Shown here one piece after another: positions 1 to 11,630 of a stretch of 64,000 bases of DNA (position 1 is its first letter; every line of letters starts with the position of its first letter). The notes beneath the pieces are model-generated. The model saw only the letters and a list, made by a program, of their open reading frames with translations, was not told the origin of the DNA and ran no database searches. The DNA comes from Perca fluviatilis (taxonomy: Eukaryota > Chordata > Actinopteri > Perciformes > Percidae): assembly GCF_010015445.1 (NCBI RefSeq), contig NC_053112.1, positions 2,348,219 through 2,412,218 on the forward strand. The letters are read 5' to 3'. The translations under genes were made by a program, and so were the position numbers.

Positions 1-497
1 ACTATAATACTACATCTAGCAACATATATGTAGATATTATAGTATGCATTTCTTTATTTTAATAATATTATTTTGGTCTTATTACTGGTGAAATATTACA
101 GTATGCTGTAAGACAGAACAGATATGATCAGAGTTGGGCGCATGCAAAGCCGATTTCCCACAATGCAATGCCGGTATTCATTTCAGAGAATCAGACAACG
201 ATCAGCGGGTCTTTAACGCCAGTATCGCTTCAATATACATCTATATAATCAGTGGTTTTGTCACCAGCAACTACACGTTGCTCAGCTTTGTTCCAGTAAG
301 TTATGCACCGTAATAACGTTTCAAAAAATCCGCGTGTATATATCTATGGTCCTGGTAGGCTTACATTGACTTAACAGCGCCACCTGCTGTTGTGGAGTGC
401 AAATTACAGGATATTTATTAGAAAATTTACCTGCATTTGTGTGTGGATCAGCAAGGCGGAAAATTTGTGCCAAAAGTCACGTGACAGTTTTTTGTAC
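1..497. other. Left flank, no gene recognised
   Basis: AT-rich sequence without a convincing reading frame, splice-flanked exon or recognisable transposon end. It lies left of a TA-flanked inverted-repeat element. If the calpain duplication seen at 4040-13120 extends leftwards, its earlier exons are not within this stretch. Confidence 0.5.
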
Positions 498-499
498 TA

Positions 500-1705
500 C
501 AGTTTTTTCCGATTGCTAAACGACAGTGGGCACAACTGGAGTCACATGTGCAAAACTCAAACTACAGTCTGCACTACCAACAGTCACCTGAGCTAAACAG
601 TTCACATCACCTGCAGAACTCATTCACAGCAACACAACTCTTAACACACGTCTCAAACAGTATGCACAGGCCTCACTGAGATAACACACACACACACACA
701 CACACACTGAGATAACACACACTGTCTCTCAGAACACACTGAGGGTAAAAACACTAGCATCAAACACCAATACACAAATTACAAACTTTTTCATCTTTAC
801 AGTTTCAACAATTTGAGTGACTTGACACTACTCAACAGTTTATTTAAGGAAAAAATATAGATTGTATAGCATACCAATTTTTACATAAGGTAAACAAGAA
901 GGAATGAAAATCAGCAGTTTTCTTCAATAAAGTATTTTGTCTCTAGTAATTTATGGAATTACTGGGGAAAAAAAACTAAAGGTACATAACAGTAACAGTA
1001 CCAAAGAATAGTGTGACTAATCCTGCCTCTCTCCAGCATCATGTGGCAAGTTCTCTTCATCACATTGGATGTCTGCATCATCTCTAAATACAAATGAATG
1101 TGGTGTTTCTATTGCTTTCACCTCCATTACTTTCTGAAAAACAGTAAGAACGCAGTTTTACTATTGTAAAGATATTGTGTTTTTCACTTTTTTTTATAGC
1201 TGTGTACATAACCTCAGACATCTTACCTGGACATGTTGGTATCTTTGCTCTTTTACCCGTTTCTCTCAAACGGTACAGTGTAGAATTGTTTCATTCTTAT
1301 TTGGTGTTTGTATGCAAAAAAAGACTATTGAGCTTTCTCTGTATAAATACCGTATATGTTCACTAACTAGTCTAAAATAAGACACTTGCTTAGGCTTTCA
1401 GCTAAAATTGCAATCAGCAGTGTTTGATAGGCACCAGACTGAAATCTATTCTGTTCTGAATGTGTGGTTAACAGTGTTGACAGCAGTGTGTTAGCATCTG
1501 AACAAAGTGCTGTAAATCTACAGTGTTGTGCACGTTGTGGTTAAAGTCATGGGATAAGTGTGTAGAGTTTTGAAAACTGTGTTCAAGCAATGAAAAATGA
1601 ACTAGAGTTTGGTCCACATGAACTGCTGCTGTGCAGACTGGAGTTAGAGTTTTGCACATGTGACTCCAGTTGTGCCCACTGTCGTTTAGCAATCAAAAAA
1701 AACTG
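500..1705. mobile_element. Non-autonomous TA-flanked TIR element, copy 1
   Basis: A 1.2-kb element begins CAGTTTTTTCCGATTGC and ends with the inverse of that sequence. The terminal inverted repeats run about 75 bp and include the motif GACAGTGGGCACAACTGGAG. A TA dinucleotide flanks each end (498-499 and 1706-1707), the target-site pattern of Tc1/mariner-like elements. A close copy lies at 36932-38111 in calpain intron 9. It has no transposase frame; the short frames inside it are not conserved in coding character. Family assignment is an inference from the ends only. Confidence 0.75.
683..720. repeat. (AC)n tract inside TIR element
   Basis: Short AC dinucleotide run inside the TIR element, also present and shorter in its copy near 37120. 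Confidence 0.8.
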
Positions 1706-1926
1706 TAATAGAATTTCTTTTGTACTTGAAAGATTTTAGTTTGTACTTGCAGGATATTCTTTGTCATTGAAGAAATACGTTTCTTTGTATGTGTAAAACA
1801 TACAGTATTTGTTTGATAGGTAGGTTTCTTATATGCAGAACAAAATGCATTAGTTTGTGAATGATGTTTTGTATTTGCAAACCACACTGAGTTTTTTTGT
1901 GAATCGTTGGGCGTGAGTAAAACACG

Positions 1927-1930
<4 letters not shown>

Positions 1931-1997
<67 letters not shown>
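1931..1997. repeat. (GT)n microsatellite, 66 bp
   Basis: Uninterrupted GT repeat directly abutting the 5'-truncated end of the L2 LINE that follows. It yields artefactual Cys-Val and His-Thr reading frames on the two strands. Confidence 0.95.
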
Positions 1998-1999
<2 letters not shown>

Positions 2000-2002
2000 G
2001 GC

Positions 2003-4038
2003 ATGATTCTAACTCCATATTATAACTCACGTATTTTATTTGCTACAGTCGATAGACTAACAAACCCTCCAGTAGCAGTAAAATCTGAATTTTTATCCGT
2101 TAAAGCCTGTAACGAATTTGCCTCCTTCACAGATAAAATTGAGAAAATTAGACAGACAGTTAATGCGTCCGCATCAAGCACAGGTCCGGTGTTGTCACAG
2201 AGACCAAGCAATATAAATTCCATTATGACACAATTTCATATGATCAACCACAATAACCTGGAGGACATCATACAACAATTAAAAACCTCCTCCTGTTGCC
2301 TCGATATTTTACCAACAAATGTTTTTAAAAATGTTTTAAATTGTTTGGCTTCAGATCTGCTACATATTATAAACACATCTCTTTTTACAGGTACTTTCCC
2401 AGAGGCCCTAAAAACTGCAGTCATCAAGCCTCTTTTAAAAAAGAACAATCTAGATACATCACTACTGAGCAATTATAGGCCAATATCAAACCTACCATTT
2501 TTAAGTAAAATCATTGAAAAAGCGGTTTTTCGACAACTCAATCTTTTTTTGTCTGTAAACAACAGTTTTGATGCTTTCCAATCAGGTTTCCGACCACACC
2601 ATAGCACTGAGACGGCTCTTGTAAAAGTTTTTAATGACATCCACTCTAACACAGATAGTGGCAAAACCTCAGTCTTGGTGTTACTTGATCTTAGTGAGGC
2701 ATTTGACACAGTCGACCATGACATACTACTAGATTGACTGAAAAACTGGGTTGGCCTTTCAGGATCAGTTCTTAACTGGTTTGAATCATATCTAAAGAAC
2801 AGAGACTACTTTGTGTCTATAGGCGATTATGTATCTGAGCGTAAAATTATGACATGTGGCTCAATTCTGGGACCTCTCTTGTTCAACATCTACATGCTTC
2901 CACTGGCTCAGATTAAGGAAAACAACAAGATAAATCACCATAGCTATGCTGATGACACACAACTTTATATAACTTTAACGCCAGGGGACTATAGTCCAAT
3001 AAGAAAACTGACTAATTGCATTGAACAAATCAACAACTGGATGTGCCAAAATTAAATGAAGAAAAAACTGAGGTGGTTGTTTTTGGAGCAAAAGAAGAGA
3101 AACTGAAAGTCAGTGCACAGCTTCAAATGGCCCTGTTAAAAACAACAGACAAAGCAAAAAATCTTGGTGTTGTCATGGACTCGGACTTGAATTTTAACAG
3201 TCATATTAAGACAATAATAAAATCAGCCTATTACCATCTTAAGAATATATCAAGAATTAGAGGACTTATGTCTCAGCAGAATTTGGAAAAACTGGTCCAT
3301 GCTTTTATTTTTAGTAGACTTGACTACTGTAACGGCATCCTTACAGGACTGCCTGAAAAACTAATTAGACAGCTGCAGCTGATTCAGAATTCTGCAGCGA
3401 GAGTTCTCACTAGGACAAAAAAAGTGAATCATATCACTCCAGTTCTAAAGACTTTACATTGGCTTCCAGTGCCTAAAAGAATTGATTTCAAAATACTTTT
3501 GCTGGTTTATAAATTTATAAATAAATGGCTTAGGACCAAAATATATCTCAGATCTGTTAGTGCTTTATGACCCACCCAGACCTCTCAGGTCGTCTGGGAC
3601 AGGTCTACTTGTTGTCCCCAGAGTCAGAACTAAACAAGGAGAAGCAGCATTTAGTTTTTATGCTCCACATATCTGGAACAAACTCCCAGAAAACTGCAGG
3701 TCCGCCCCAACTCTCCGCTCTTTTAAATCAAGGCTGAAGACCTATCTTTTTGATGATGATTTTCGTTAATTCTTTTAACGAACAGTGAATTTTATTCTTG
3801 TATTTTATTTCGTATACAATTTTAATACGGAATTGTAAATTTTATTTTTGGATTTTGATTCTCATATTAACTATTATACTGAACTTTATCTTAAATGTTT
3901 TTAAATTTGTATTCATTACTATTTGTATTCTTATTTTACTCCCTATTTGGCTATTTGTTCTTTAATGATTGATGATTTGTGTAAAGCACTTTGAGTTGCC
4001 TTGTGCTGAAATGTGCTATATAAATAAAATTGCCTTGC
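2003..4038 (+). mobile_element. 5'-truncated L2-clade LINE with broken reverse transcriptase
   Basis: The translated sequence shows the end of the endonuclease linker (TVDRLTNPP), then reverse transcriptase blocks [43 protein letters not shown] and the catalytic YADD (about 2946-2957). It finishes with the L2-typical C-terminus WNKLPENCRSAPTLRSFKS. The frame is broken by a stop at 2735-2737 and by shifts near 3050 and 3560, so the copy is dead. The 3' end carries AAAGCACTTTGAGTTGCC and an AATAAAATTGCCTTGCCTT tail, as usual for fish L2. It sits in the intron 17 relic of the duplicated calpain. Confidence 0.93.
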
Positions 4039-4220
4039 CTTTAAGCAGAACATTTTGTTGAAGAATTGGACAGCCACCAACTTCGGCAGACGTTCACTTG
4101 CAAAAAAAACCTTTTTTTTCACGTGTCCGACACAAAATGTCATAACATATCTGTTCCTGCAGTTTCACATCTGTCTGTGTGTCTGTGTATGTGTGTCTGT
4201 GTCTGTGTCTGTTTGTTCAG

Positions 4221-4337
4221 GTTTCCAGGTGAACAGCTCTGTCATTCACGAGATCGTCAATTGAAACGCAGACACGAATTTCGCCATCGACTTCGATTGT
4301 TTCGTCGGCTGCCTGATCCGACTGGAACTGCTGTTCA
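4221..4337 (+). pseudogene. Calpain exon 18 copy with in-frame stop
   Basis: Flanked by TTCAG acceptor and GTGAGT donor exactly as in the intact exon at 45192-45308 and of equal length (117 nt). It reads [13 protein letters not shown], then the stop at 4262-4264, then [19 protein letters not shown]. It encodes EF-hand 4 of the penta-EF-hand domain. Confidence 0.93.
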
Positions 4338-5384
4338 GTGAGTCTAAAAGAACACAACCTCTGTATTTACATCTGTCAGTGTGGTTGCAGCAGGAAGTTC
4401 AGTGAATGACAAGTTCTGACAGTTCTGCTTGTATACATGAGTGGGAAGAATAGGATGAATGACGGAGTAACTCTGCCTCCATCTGCCAACATACAGCTGC
4501 TCAGAATAAAGATTGTTCTTCCCATTTACCTTTGTCAAAATCTTGGAAAGCAGGGAGAATATGGACGACTTTTCACACTTTTTACATTTTAGTAACCACT
4601 GCAGTGGAATGGTGAGGGGCAGTTACAACCAGATCCAAACTTTTTTTTCTTCTGCAGATTCAGCGGTGATCCAGAATTAAAAACTTTAGCAGATTTTCTG
4701 CTCAGGGTGGAAATGTGTTTTATCATTCTGTGTTTTTCAAATTCTTCCTAATTCTGCTTCTGCATCCGAAGTGGCCAAAAGACTTCCCAATCATCCCTCG
4801 GGCCAAAAGGTTGGCTATTCCCAAGTGTCTTTCTCAAATTGACAAAGTGTCCCAAAGTATCCTTCCCCAACTGAGGGAGTCTGGAATGCATCTTTTGGCC
4901 TCAAAGCCGGAACCTGAAAAATGGAATGGAGTATGTGCTTACCAGCTCTTTAAAGAGTAGATTTGTGCTAGTTTCGACGAGCTAGACCACACTCTATAAT
5001 TTACAAAGACCCAACATTTCCAGTAATTCCTTAGCATTGCTGTGCAGGAAGGTAGACCACTTGGGAACACTTTTGCAATTTGGGAGGACCCATGGGAAAA
5101 GTCAATCCCCCATTGAAAAACAGGCCAAATTTCCTGGGTTTTGCTTGTGTACCCCAGTGTAAAAAAGTACCCCAATTGTCTATTTTACCTTGAGTTTACC
5201 CTGAGTTTACCCAGAGTGTACCCAGAGTGTGCCCCGGTTAATACATGCAGGAACCCCCCAGTTACTAAAGGAGTTATCCAGCTCTGTGAACCGGGGGAGG
5301 AGAACTCTATTTTTAGTTGGGGGAGTCTGGTGTTTACATGGCAGGTGAATTAACAGGAGTATTGCCTTAATTAACCTGAATAAA
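4338..5384 (+). other. Duplicated calpain intron 18, left part
   Basis: Strong similarity to 45309-45735 in two blocks (4338-4580 and 5045-5140), separated by sequence not present in the intact gene. No gene here. Confidence 0.75.
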
Positions 5385-5688
5385 TAGGACTGCACGATAT
5401 TAGAAAAATATCTAATTGTGTTTATTTTGACTTATATTGCAAATGCGAAATGATTCAAGATATTGGAGGGAATAATCGTCTTTGTATCATTACGCTCAGT
5501 TTTATTGAAAAATATATTTAAAAAAAAAAATTTGAAGTGTGACTTTTGCAACGATCTGAGGCCTGTACTACGAATCAAGATCACAATGTCATGGATTTCT
5601 TTCAGTTATCCGGCTTCACTAACCCTAACAACGGCGGTCCTGCATAACCTGTGTCACGACGGTGGTTAACAACTAGTTAAGTCAACTC

Positions 5689-5997
5689 ATGGTTTCCCAA
5701 TCCAGTGGCGCGCGCGTTCACATAAAAGAGGCGGGGTTTGCGCACCACGACCAATTGCAAACATCTACCAGAGACGCATATTTTAAACAAGAAGAGCAAA
5801 CTATAATTCTACATAAATATGAAGAACACAAACACAGTTTTACAGGCAAAATGCAGGAAGGAAAGCTGGCAAAAAAGCAGACGCTCTTTTACGTAAATCA
5901 CAACGCTTATCCTATAAATATCACTTCCAGTGGTGTAGTCTACGTGATAGTAAGCTCCAGGATTTCTACTCACTTAAAAATGCCCAATGACACATAA
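5689..5997 (+). pseudogene. Relic of Harbinger Myb/SANT-like ORF
   Basis: 102-codon frame. Residues KQEEQTIILHKYEEHKHSF resemble the first helix of the Myb/SANT-like DNA-binding protein carried by PIF/Harbinger transposons, where a run of acidic residues and KYEEHK-like motifs is usual. Downstream the similarity fades and the frame ends early. It lies between matching inverted repeats, which supports a transposon origin rather than a host gene. The resemblance is by eye only. Confidence 0.45.
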
Positions 5998-6514
5998 CAA
6001 CATAGGCTACTTTACATTATATTTTTGATAAATTTTGAATTGTCATCCATGCTTTTTTCTTAACATCTATAGGCTGAATAAAGGTATTTTTACCGTAAAT
6101 TGGTGCATTAAAGTGTATCGGAATGCAGGAAATGAAGTCGATGCTTAAAACTTCCCTGGGGGAGGACACCCAGGCCCCCCCACCATGATATGCCCCCATC
6201 CTCCCCCAAAGGCAGATTCTGGCCAATATAGGCCTACAGTTGGCTACAGTACACCCACTATAATAGCCTACATTAGACTACACTGGTTACTTCCCCATCA
6301 GTCAGGTACAAGATCTGACCATAATTACACTTTTCCTTTCCATGAACTTTCATTGCTTTAGCCTTTTATTTCAGTTTATTGGCAGTGGTAAGCGATCGTG
6401 AGAGAAAATAAAAAAATATCAAAACATAATTCTAACCAATGTGCGTACTGGCAACACACAGCTGAAGAAGCCGACAAATAGCCTATATGTAATTCCCTCC
6501 TCTTAAAATCTATA

Positions 6515-7015
6515 TGTTATGACTGTGGTCATATTGTGTTTATGGTCTGCTGTGTGTGTGTGCCCTGTGCTTTTTCTTTTGTTCCAATTTGCTATGCAAA
6601 TGGAGGTGTGCCATAGCCGTCTGTGGATTGGTGGAGAGGTTCAGGCCCGACCCTGTGATTGGCTGCAGCTGGGGAAGCAACCCAGTTATAAGGAGCCAAG
6701 ATGCCAGCTGTTGGCAGGCAGCAGGCATTCCTCATCCTCCTAATCTCCCAACTGGCCACACTTTTTGTACCTTTGGCTTAGATTAGATGTTGTTTTTTGT
6801 TTGTTAAGTAAGGGTGGACCTCCAGGTGTGTTCTTGTTTTCTCCTGTTTTTGTTAGTTAGGGAGGTAAGTCTTGTGTCATTTGTTTTGCCCTGTTGTTTG
6901 TTAGGTTAGTTTCTTATCTCCCAGTTAGGATTGTTTTGTTTGTTATTTTGGTGGCTCACCCCAAGGTCTACTCATATTGTGTGTGTGTATATGTGTGTAT
7001 GTGTGGGTATAAAAA

Positions 7016-7068
<53 letters not shown>

Positions 7069-7206
7069 TTTTAATGTCATTTCTCTTTGTAAAATATATA
7101 AGTTTATTGTCATTCAAACGAATATTTGTTTGTGGCTACTTGGGAGACGGGGAAGATGGGGCCTTTCCATGTTACGTCCTAGGCACCCCTAGACTGGGGC
7201 ATAACA
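6515..7206 (+). repeat. 5' LTR of Gmr1-type element
   Basis: 692 bp against 617 bp for the 3' LTR. Most of the difference is an expanded TG/A/TA simple-repeat tract at about 6978-7065. Starts TGTTATG, ends ATAACA. Confidence 0.93.
7020..7066. repeat. A-rich run and (TA)n inside 5' LTR
   Basis: Poly-A followed by about 20 TA units, absent from the 3' LTR, so it expanded after insertion. Confidence 0.9.
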
Positions 7207-7210
7207 TGAA

Positions 7211-7221
7211 TGGGGGCTCGT
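7211..7221 (+). promoter_or_regulatory. Primer-binding site, tRNA-Pro type
   Basis: TGGGGGCTCGT begins four bases after the 5' LTR. It equals the first 11 bases of the well-known proline-tRNA primer site of gammaretroviruses, so tRNA-Pro is the likely primer. Similarity stops after those 11 bases. Confidence 0.7.
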
Positions 7222-7313
7222 TCCGTCTTCTTCTCGCGCTTTGTTTCTGGGTACGTTTGGTCGGTGTGTGTTTGTTTGTTCTGGTTGCCGTTTTTTTGGT
7301 GTGTGGGGGGAAT

Positions 7314-8455
7314 TATGGAGTTTTCACTGGATGCAAGAAACATGCAAGAAAAAAGACCTGTTGATGGTGGCAAAGTATTACGATGTACATGTGTCTTACA
7401 GTGCCAATAAAGCGGAGCTTAAACAGTTGCTGTGTGCAGAGTTGGTGGAGCAGGGCGTCCTACCTGAACCAGCTGCTGATGTTGCTGCTGCGTGTGACGC
7501 GGCTGGTGACTCACAGGTGGCAGAGGTGAAAGCGACGGGGGCTGCTGGCATGTTCGCTACTGGTGTGGAACATGAGCCGGTCCCCTCACATTGCTTTAGT
7601 CCCTCCATTTCGTGAGTCCGAGGTTGACTCATATTTCAGCGCTTTCGGGCGGATAGCTGCCGCCCTGAGTTGGCCCAAAGAGTTCTGGTCCCTTCTCCTC
7701 CAGTGTAAATTAGTGGGGAAAGTTCAAGAGGTATGTGCCAGTCTATCAATTGAGGATAGTCTTGACTATAAAATCTTGCAGGCCTATGAGCTGGTCCCCG
7801 AAGCATATCAACAAAAATTTAGAAACGGTGAGAAAACTGCTAACCAGACGTATGTTGTTTGTGCGTGAAAAGAGCGTTTTGTTTGAAAAATGGTGCCAAG
7901 CGTGTAATGTTAAAACTATGGCAGAAATCAGAGAGCTCATTTTACTTGAGGAATTCAAAAGTGTTTACCGGAACGAATTGTTGTCTATTTGAATGAACAA
8001 AAAGAATCATCGGTAACAAAAGCGGCTGTGTTGGCTGAATTCATTCTGACTCATAAAAGAGTTTTTTCTGTGCCAGCACGTGTTACACCGGTAATGCCTG
8101 AACGTAGAAATCGGTCACCAAAGCTGATGCGTAAAAGCACTTCACCAGCTGCGGGTGAGGGCCGCAAGTGGTTTTATTACCATGAGTCAGGCCATTTGAT
8201 CGCTGTCTGTCCGGTTCTTAGAAAAAAAGGACCTCACAAAAGCACTAAACCTCCTACAGGTGTGGGTTTCATAAATGCCGCGTCCCCGCCTCTAAAACAC
8301 ACTGAGTTTTTGCCTGAAGAGGTGGAGGTTGACCCTCGTTTCAAGCCGTTCGTTTCTCACGGGTTTGTTTCTGTAACTGGCCAGGAATCTGATAAAGTAC
8401 CAGTAACTATTCTTCGTGATACAGCCGCCTATCATTCATTCATTAATGCTGGTTA
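7314..8455 (+). pseudogene. gag of Gmr1-type element, frame-broken
   Basis: The ATG at 7314 starts MEFSLDARN, an N-terminus plausible for this gag type, but the frame soon shifts. The continuation is spread over three frames (7241-7615, 7563-7868, 7989-8456). A central part (SYFSAFGRIAAALSWPKEFW and following helices) resembles the capsid/SCAN-like region. A nucleocapsid-like patch near 8168-8215 keeps the ESGH and final Cys, but the first two zinc-ligand positions read Trp/Tyr. The following protease-like patch reads RDTAAY, so the usual D-T-G/A signature is altered. No functional product is expected. Confidence 0.8.
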
Positions 8456-10222
8456 GTGTTTTGCCTCTCAAACGAAACTTTGTGTTCTTCTGATTTGATA
8501 GTGTGGGGAATTAAAATGAGTGAACTTAACGTCCCACTTCACATGATCCACTTGCATTCGGCGCTTGTGTCGGGACAGGTGAAAGTTGCTGTGCTCCAAC
8601 AGTTCCCGATTAGTGGCATTTCATTTATTTTGGGTAACGATTTGGCCGGAGGAAAGGTGTTTCCTCTGCCCGAAGTAGTTAATGATCCCATTCCGGTTGT
8701 GTCTGTTTGCTGTCCCGCTTCTGTGTCTTCTGCTGTGTCTGTGCCAAATCTGTTTCCTGTTTGCGCAATTACGCGTGCACAGGCTCGTAAAGCGGGTAAA
8801 GTTGTGGATTTGTCGGAGTCCTTTATGGCTACATTAGGTAAGGGTGAGCCCTCCTTTTCAGTGTCCCCTGTTACGGAGGGTGAAAAGGTATCAAAATGTG
8901 TCAATGAGTTTGATCTCTTTCCTGCTGACTCAGACCTGAGTTTAAACGTGACCCGAGAAATGTTGATTGATGCTCAGATAAATGATCCGTCTCTAACTTT
9001 GTGTCTGTCCTCTGTTGTAGCCGCCAAGGAAGACAGCAAGCCTGGTGTGTTCTATCTGGACAACGGTGTCTTGATGAGATGGTGGAGTCCCGACTCCAGT
9101 GAGATACGCGTTGTTAATCAGGTGGTTGTGCCAAAAGACTATCGAGTGCAGATTTTGAGTCTTGCACATGACTCCAGCTTAGCTGGTCACCTGGGTGTGA
9201 AAAAAACGTACCATCGTGTGTTGCGCAATTTCTTTTGGCCCGGATTAAAATCTGACGTAGCGAAGTATTGCCGCACCTGTCACACATGTCAAGTTGTGGG
9301 AAAGCCCAATCAACCTGTTCCTCCGGCCCCGCTTCACCCGATCCCGGTGCTTGGGGAGCCGTTTGAACGAGTGTTGATAGACTGTTTGGGTCCGTTACCT
9401 AGAACTAAATCCGGACATCAGTATATTTTAACTGTGATGTGCGCTGCGACGCAGTATCCTGAGGCCATTCCACTGCGCACTCTCAGAGCAAAAGCAGTGG
9501 TGAAAGCTCTCACTAAATTCTTATCGACTTTTGGCTTGCCTAAAACTATACAGAGTGACCAAGGGACAAATTTCATGTCCAAACTATTTGCACAGGTAAT
9601 GAGAGAGCTGAAAGTTAAACATGTAACATCAAGTCCTTACCATCCAGAGTCCCAAGGCGCACTTGAGAGGTTTCATCAAACATTAAAATCCATGTTGCGT
9701 AAGTATTGTCTTGAGTCGAACAGAGAGTGGGATGAGGGCCTCCCTCTTCTATTGTTTGCTGTGCGTGAAACTCCTCAAGAGTCTTTAGGTTTCAGCCCTT
9801 GTGATTTGGTCTTTGGCCATACTGTGCGCGGTCCCCTTCGGCTCCTTAAAGAGATGTGGTTGTCGGAGTCTCCAAAAACTGAGCATAACGTGCTGGATTA
9901 TGTCAGTTCTTTTCGTGAACGTCTCAATCATGTATGTCAGTTAGCCCGTGACAATTTGGCACAAAGTCAAACTAAAATGAAGCATCTTTATGACAAAAAG
10001 TCTGTGTTCCAACCAGGGGAAAAAGTTTTGGTGCTGCTTCCGTTACTTGGATCCAGTTTGCAGTCTCGGTTTTTGGGTCCATATACTGTGGAGAGGAAAA
10101 TTAGTGACACAGACTATGTCACTCAATCTCCAGATCTGAAAAGAAAATCTAGAATATGCCATAATAACTGCTGCGCCCGTGATATCAGTGTCCGCTGCTC
10201 TTCCTCAGTACGATCTTGCTGA
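8456..10222 (+). CDS. Pol fragment: protease tail and integrase of Gmr1-type element
   Basis: An open 588-codon frame. Early residues (FPISGISFILGNDLAGG) match the end of a retropepsin region. From about residue 230 comes an integrase: zinc-binding HHCC module (GHLGVKKTYHRVLRNFFWPG, then YCRTCHTCQ) and a DDE core with Asp in LIDCLGPLP, Asp in QSDQGTNF and Glu in GALERFHQ. The last two are spaced D-35-E. After the core comes KMKHLYDKKSVFQPGEKVLV, the usual C-terminal tail. It is the best preserved part of the element, but it lies inside an element with broken gag and reverse transcriptase. Confidence 0.92.
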   Translation: MFCLSNETLCSSDLIVWGIKMSELNVPLHMIHLHSALVSGQVKVAVLQQFPISGISFILGNDLAGGKVFPLPEVVNDPIPVVSVCCPASVSSAVSVPNLFPVCAITRAQARKAGKVVDLSESFMATLGKGEPSFSVSPVTEGEKVSKCVNEFDLFPADSDLSLNVTREMLIDAQINDPSLTLCLSSVVAAKEDSKPGVFYLDNGVLMRWWSPDSSEIRVVNQVVVPKDYRVQILSLAHDSSLAGHLGVKKTYHRVLRNFFWPGLKSDVAKYCRTCHTCQVVGKPNQPVPPAPLHPIPVLGEPFERVLIDCLGPLPRTKSGHQYILTVMCAATQYPEAIPLRTLRAKAVVKALTKFLSTFGLPKTIQSDQGTNFMSKLFAQVMRELKVKHVTSSPYHPESQGALERFHQTLKSMLRKYCLESNREWDEGLPLLLFAVRETPQESLGFSPCDLVFGHTVRGPLRLLKEMWLSESPKTEHNVLDYVSSFRERLNHVCQLARDNLAQSQTKMKHLYDKKSVFQPGEKVLVLLPLLGSSLQSRFLGPYTVERKISDTDYVTQSPDLKRKSRICHNNCCARDISVRCSSSVRSC

Positions 10223-11064
10223 TGATGGTTTGGCAGAGAAAAGTGGTTTGATGCCGGCCGCTCGTTGGAGAAATTCAAAGGTACTGAGTAACTTGGAGGG
10301 TTTTTTGTCTCATCTGTCTGATTCGGCCCGTGCGGATATTATACAGTTGATTGAGGATAACCTGTTGCTTTTCTCTGACCATCCTAGTCAAACGTCTGTC
10401 CTGTACCATGACATTGACGTGGAGGGTCACAAACCTATTAAACAACATGCGTATAGAGTAAATCCGACAAAAAGGGCTATGATGCAGCAGGAGGTGAGTT
10501 ATCTGGTTGAGCATGGATTAGCTGTTCCCAGTACTAGTGCGTGGAGCTCACCCTGTGTTTTGGTTCCGAAACCTGACAATACCTCTCGTTTTTGTGACTG
10601 TTACCGAAAAGTAAATTCAGTTACCAAACCCGATTCATTTCCGCTCCCCAGGATGGAGGATTGCATAGACTGTGTAGGCTCCGCCAAATATGTGACAAAG
10701 CTGGACCTGTTAAAAGGTTACTGGCAAGTTCCTTTAACACCCCGGGCCTCCGAGATATCAGCTTTTGTCACACCCGATACTTTCCTCCAGTATACGGTTA
10801 TGCTCCACGTGGTCCAACCATCTCGATACATTGTCCCTTATTTTCAGCTGTCTCCGCAAGGCCTCCCTCACTCTTAATCTCACAAAATGTGACTTTGGTA
10901 GGGCCACTGTTACCTATTTGGGTAAACAAGTAGGTCAGGGGCAGGTGCGTCCTTTGGCTGAAAAGGTGCAGGCAATTATTGATTTCCCGGTTCCACAGTC
11001 CAGGAAAGCATCGTTTCCTTGGAATGTGTGGTTATTATCGTGTTTTTTGTCGAAACTTTTCTGA
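10179..11064 (+). pseudogene. Reverse transcriptase of Gmr1-type element, catalytic segment deleted
   Basis: Begins after the integrase. Blocks HDIDVEGHKPIKQHAYRV, STSAWSSPCVLVPKPD and KLDLLKGYWQVPLT are normal gypsy fingers/palm motifs. After FLQYTVM the sequence jumps in another frame to SLTLNLTKCDFGRATVTYLG, which in related elements follows well downstream. The stretch carrying the YxDD active site is therefore missing by deletion. Dead enzyme. Confidence 0.88.
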
Positions 11065-11181
11065 TGTGTTGGCTCCTCCACATGTCTTGTAAGTCCTTTA
11101 AAACCTTTTGTTTGGTCCCCCGCTTGTCAGGCTGCCTTCGCGTCTGCCAAGGCGTTACTGTGTAACGCACCTGTTCTCGCT

Positions 11182-11586
11182 GTGCCTTGCTTTACGCAAC
11201 CTTTTAAATTAGAGGTTGACGCCAGCGCGTGCGGCGCGGGTGTGGTGCTTTTGCAGGAGGACGATCAAACTATTGACCATTCTGTCTGTTACTTCTCAAG
11301 GAAGTTTAATAAGCATCAGCTTAATTATAGCACTATTGACAAGGAAGCTCTCGCCCTTCTGTTCGCCTTGCAATATTTCGAAGTCTATCTTGGGTCTAGC
11401 TCACAGCCTATAAAAGTGTTTACTGACCACAACCTCTTAGTTTTCCTCGCACATATGCGCAATTCCAACCAGTGGCTTATGCGCTGGTCTCTTCTTCTGC
11501 AAGATTTTAATCTGCGGATTCACCACAAAAAGGGTACCGAGAATGTGAAAGCAGACGCTTTGTCTAGATGTTCCTCAGATGTCTAG
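11182..11586 (+). CDS. RNase H fragment of Gmr1-type element
   Basis: 134 codons. Motifs FKLEVDASACGAGVVLLQ, YFSRKFNKHQLNYSTIDKEALAL and VFTDHNLLVFLAH are the standard gypsy RNase H blocks, ending GTENVKADALSRC just before the polypurine tract. Intact locally, but cut off from a working reverse transcriptase. Confidence 0.9.
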   Translation: MPCFTQPFKLEVDASACGAGVVLLQEDDQTIDHSVCYFSRKFNKHQLNYSTIDKEALALLFALQYFEVYLGSSSQPIKVFTDHNLLVFLAHMRNSNQWLMRWSLLLQDFNLRIHHKKGTENVKADALSRCSSDV

Positions 11587-11630
11587 GAATTAAATCTTTT
11601 TAGGGGTAGGTTTAATTCTTGGGTTGGGGG

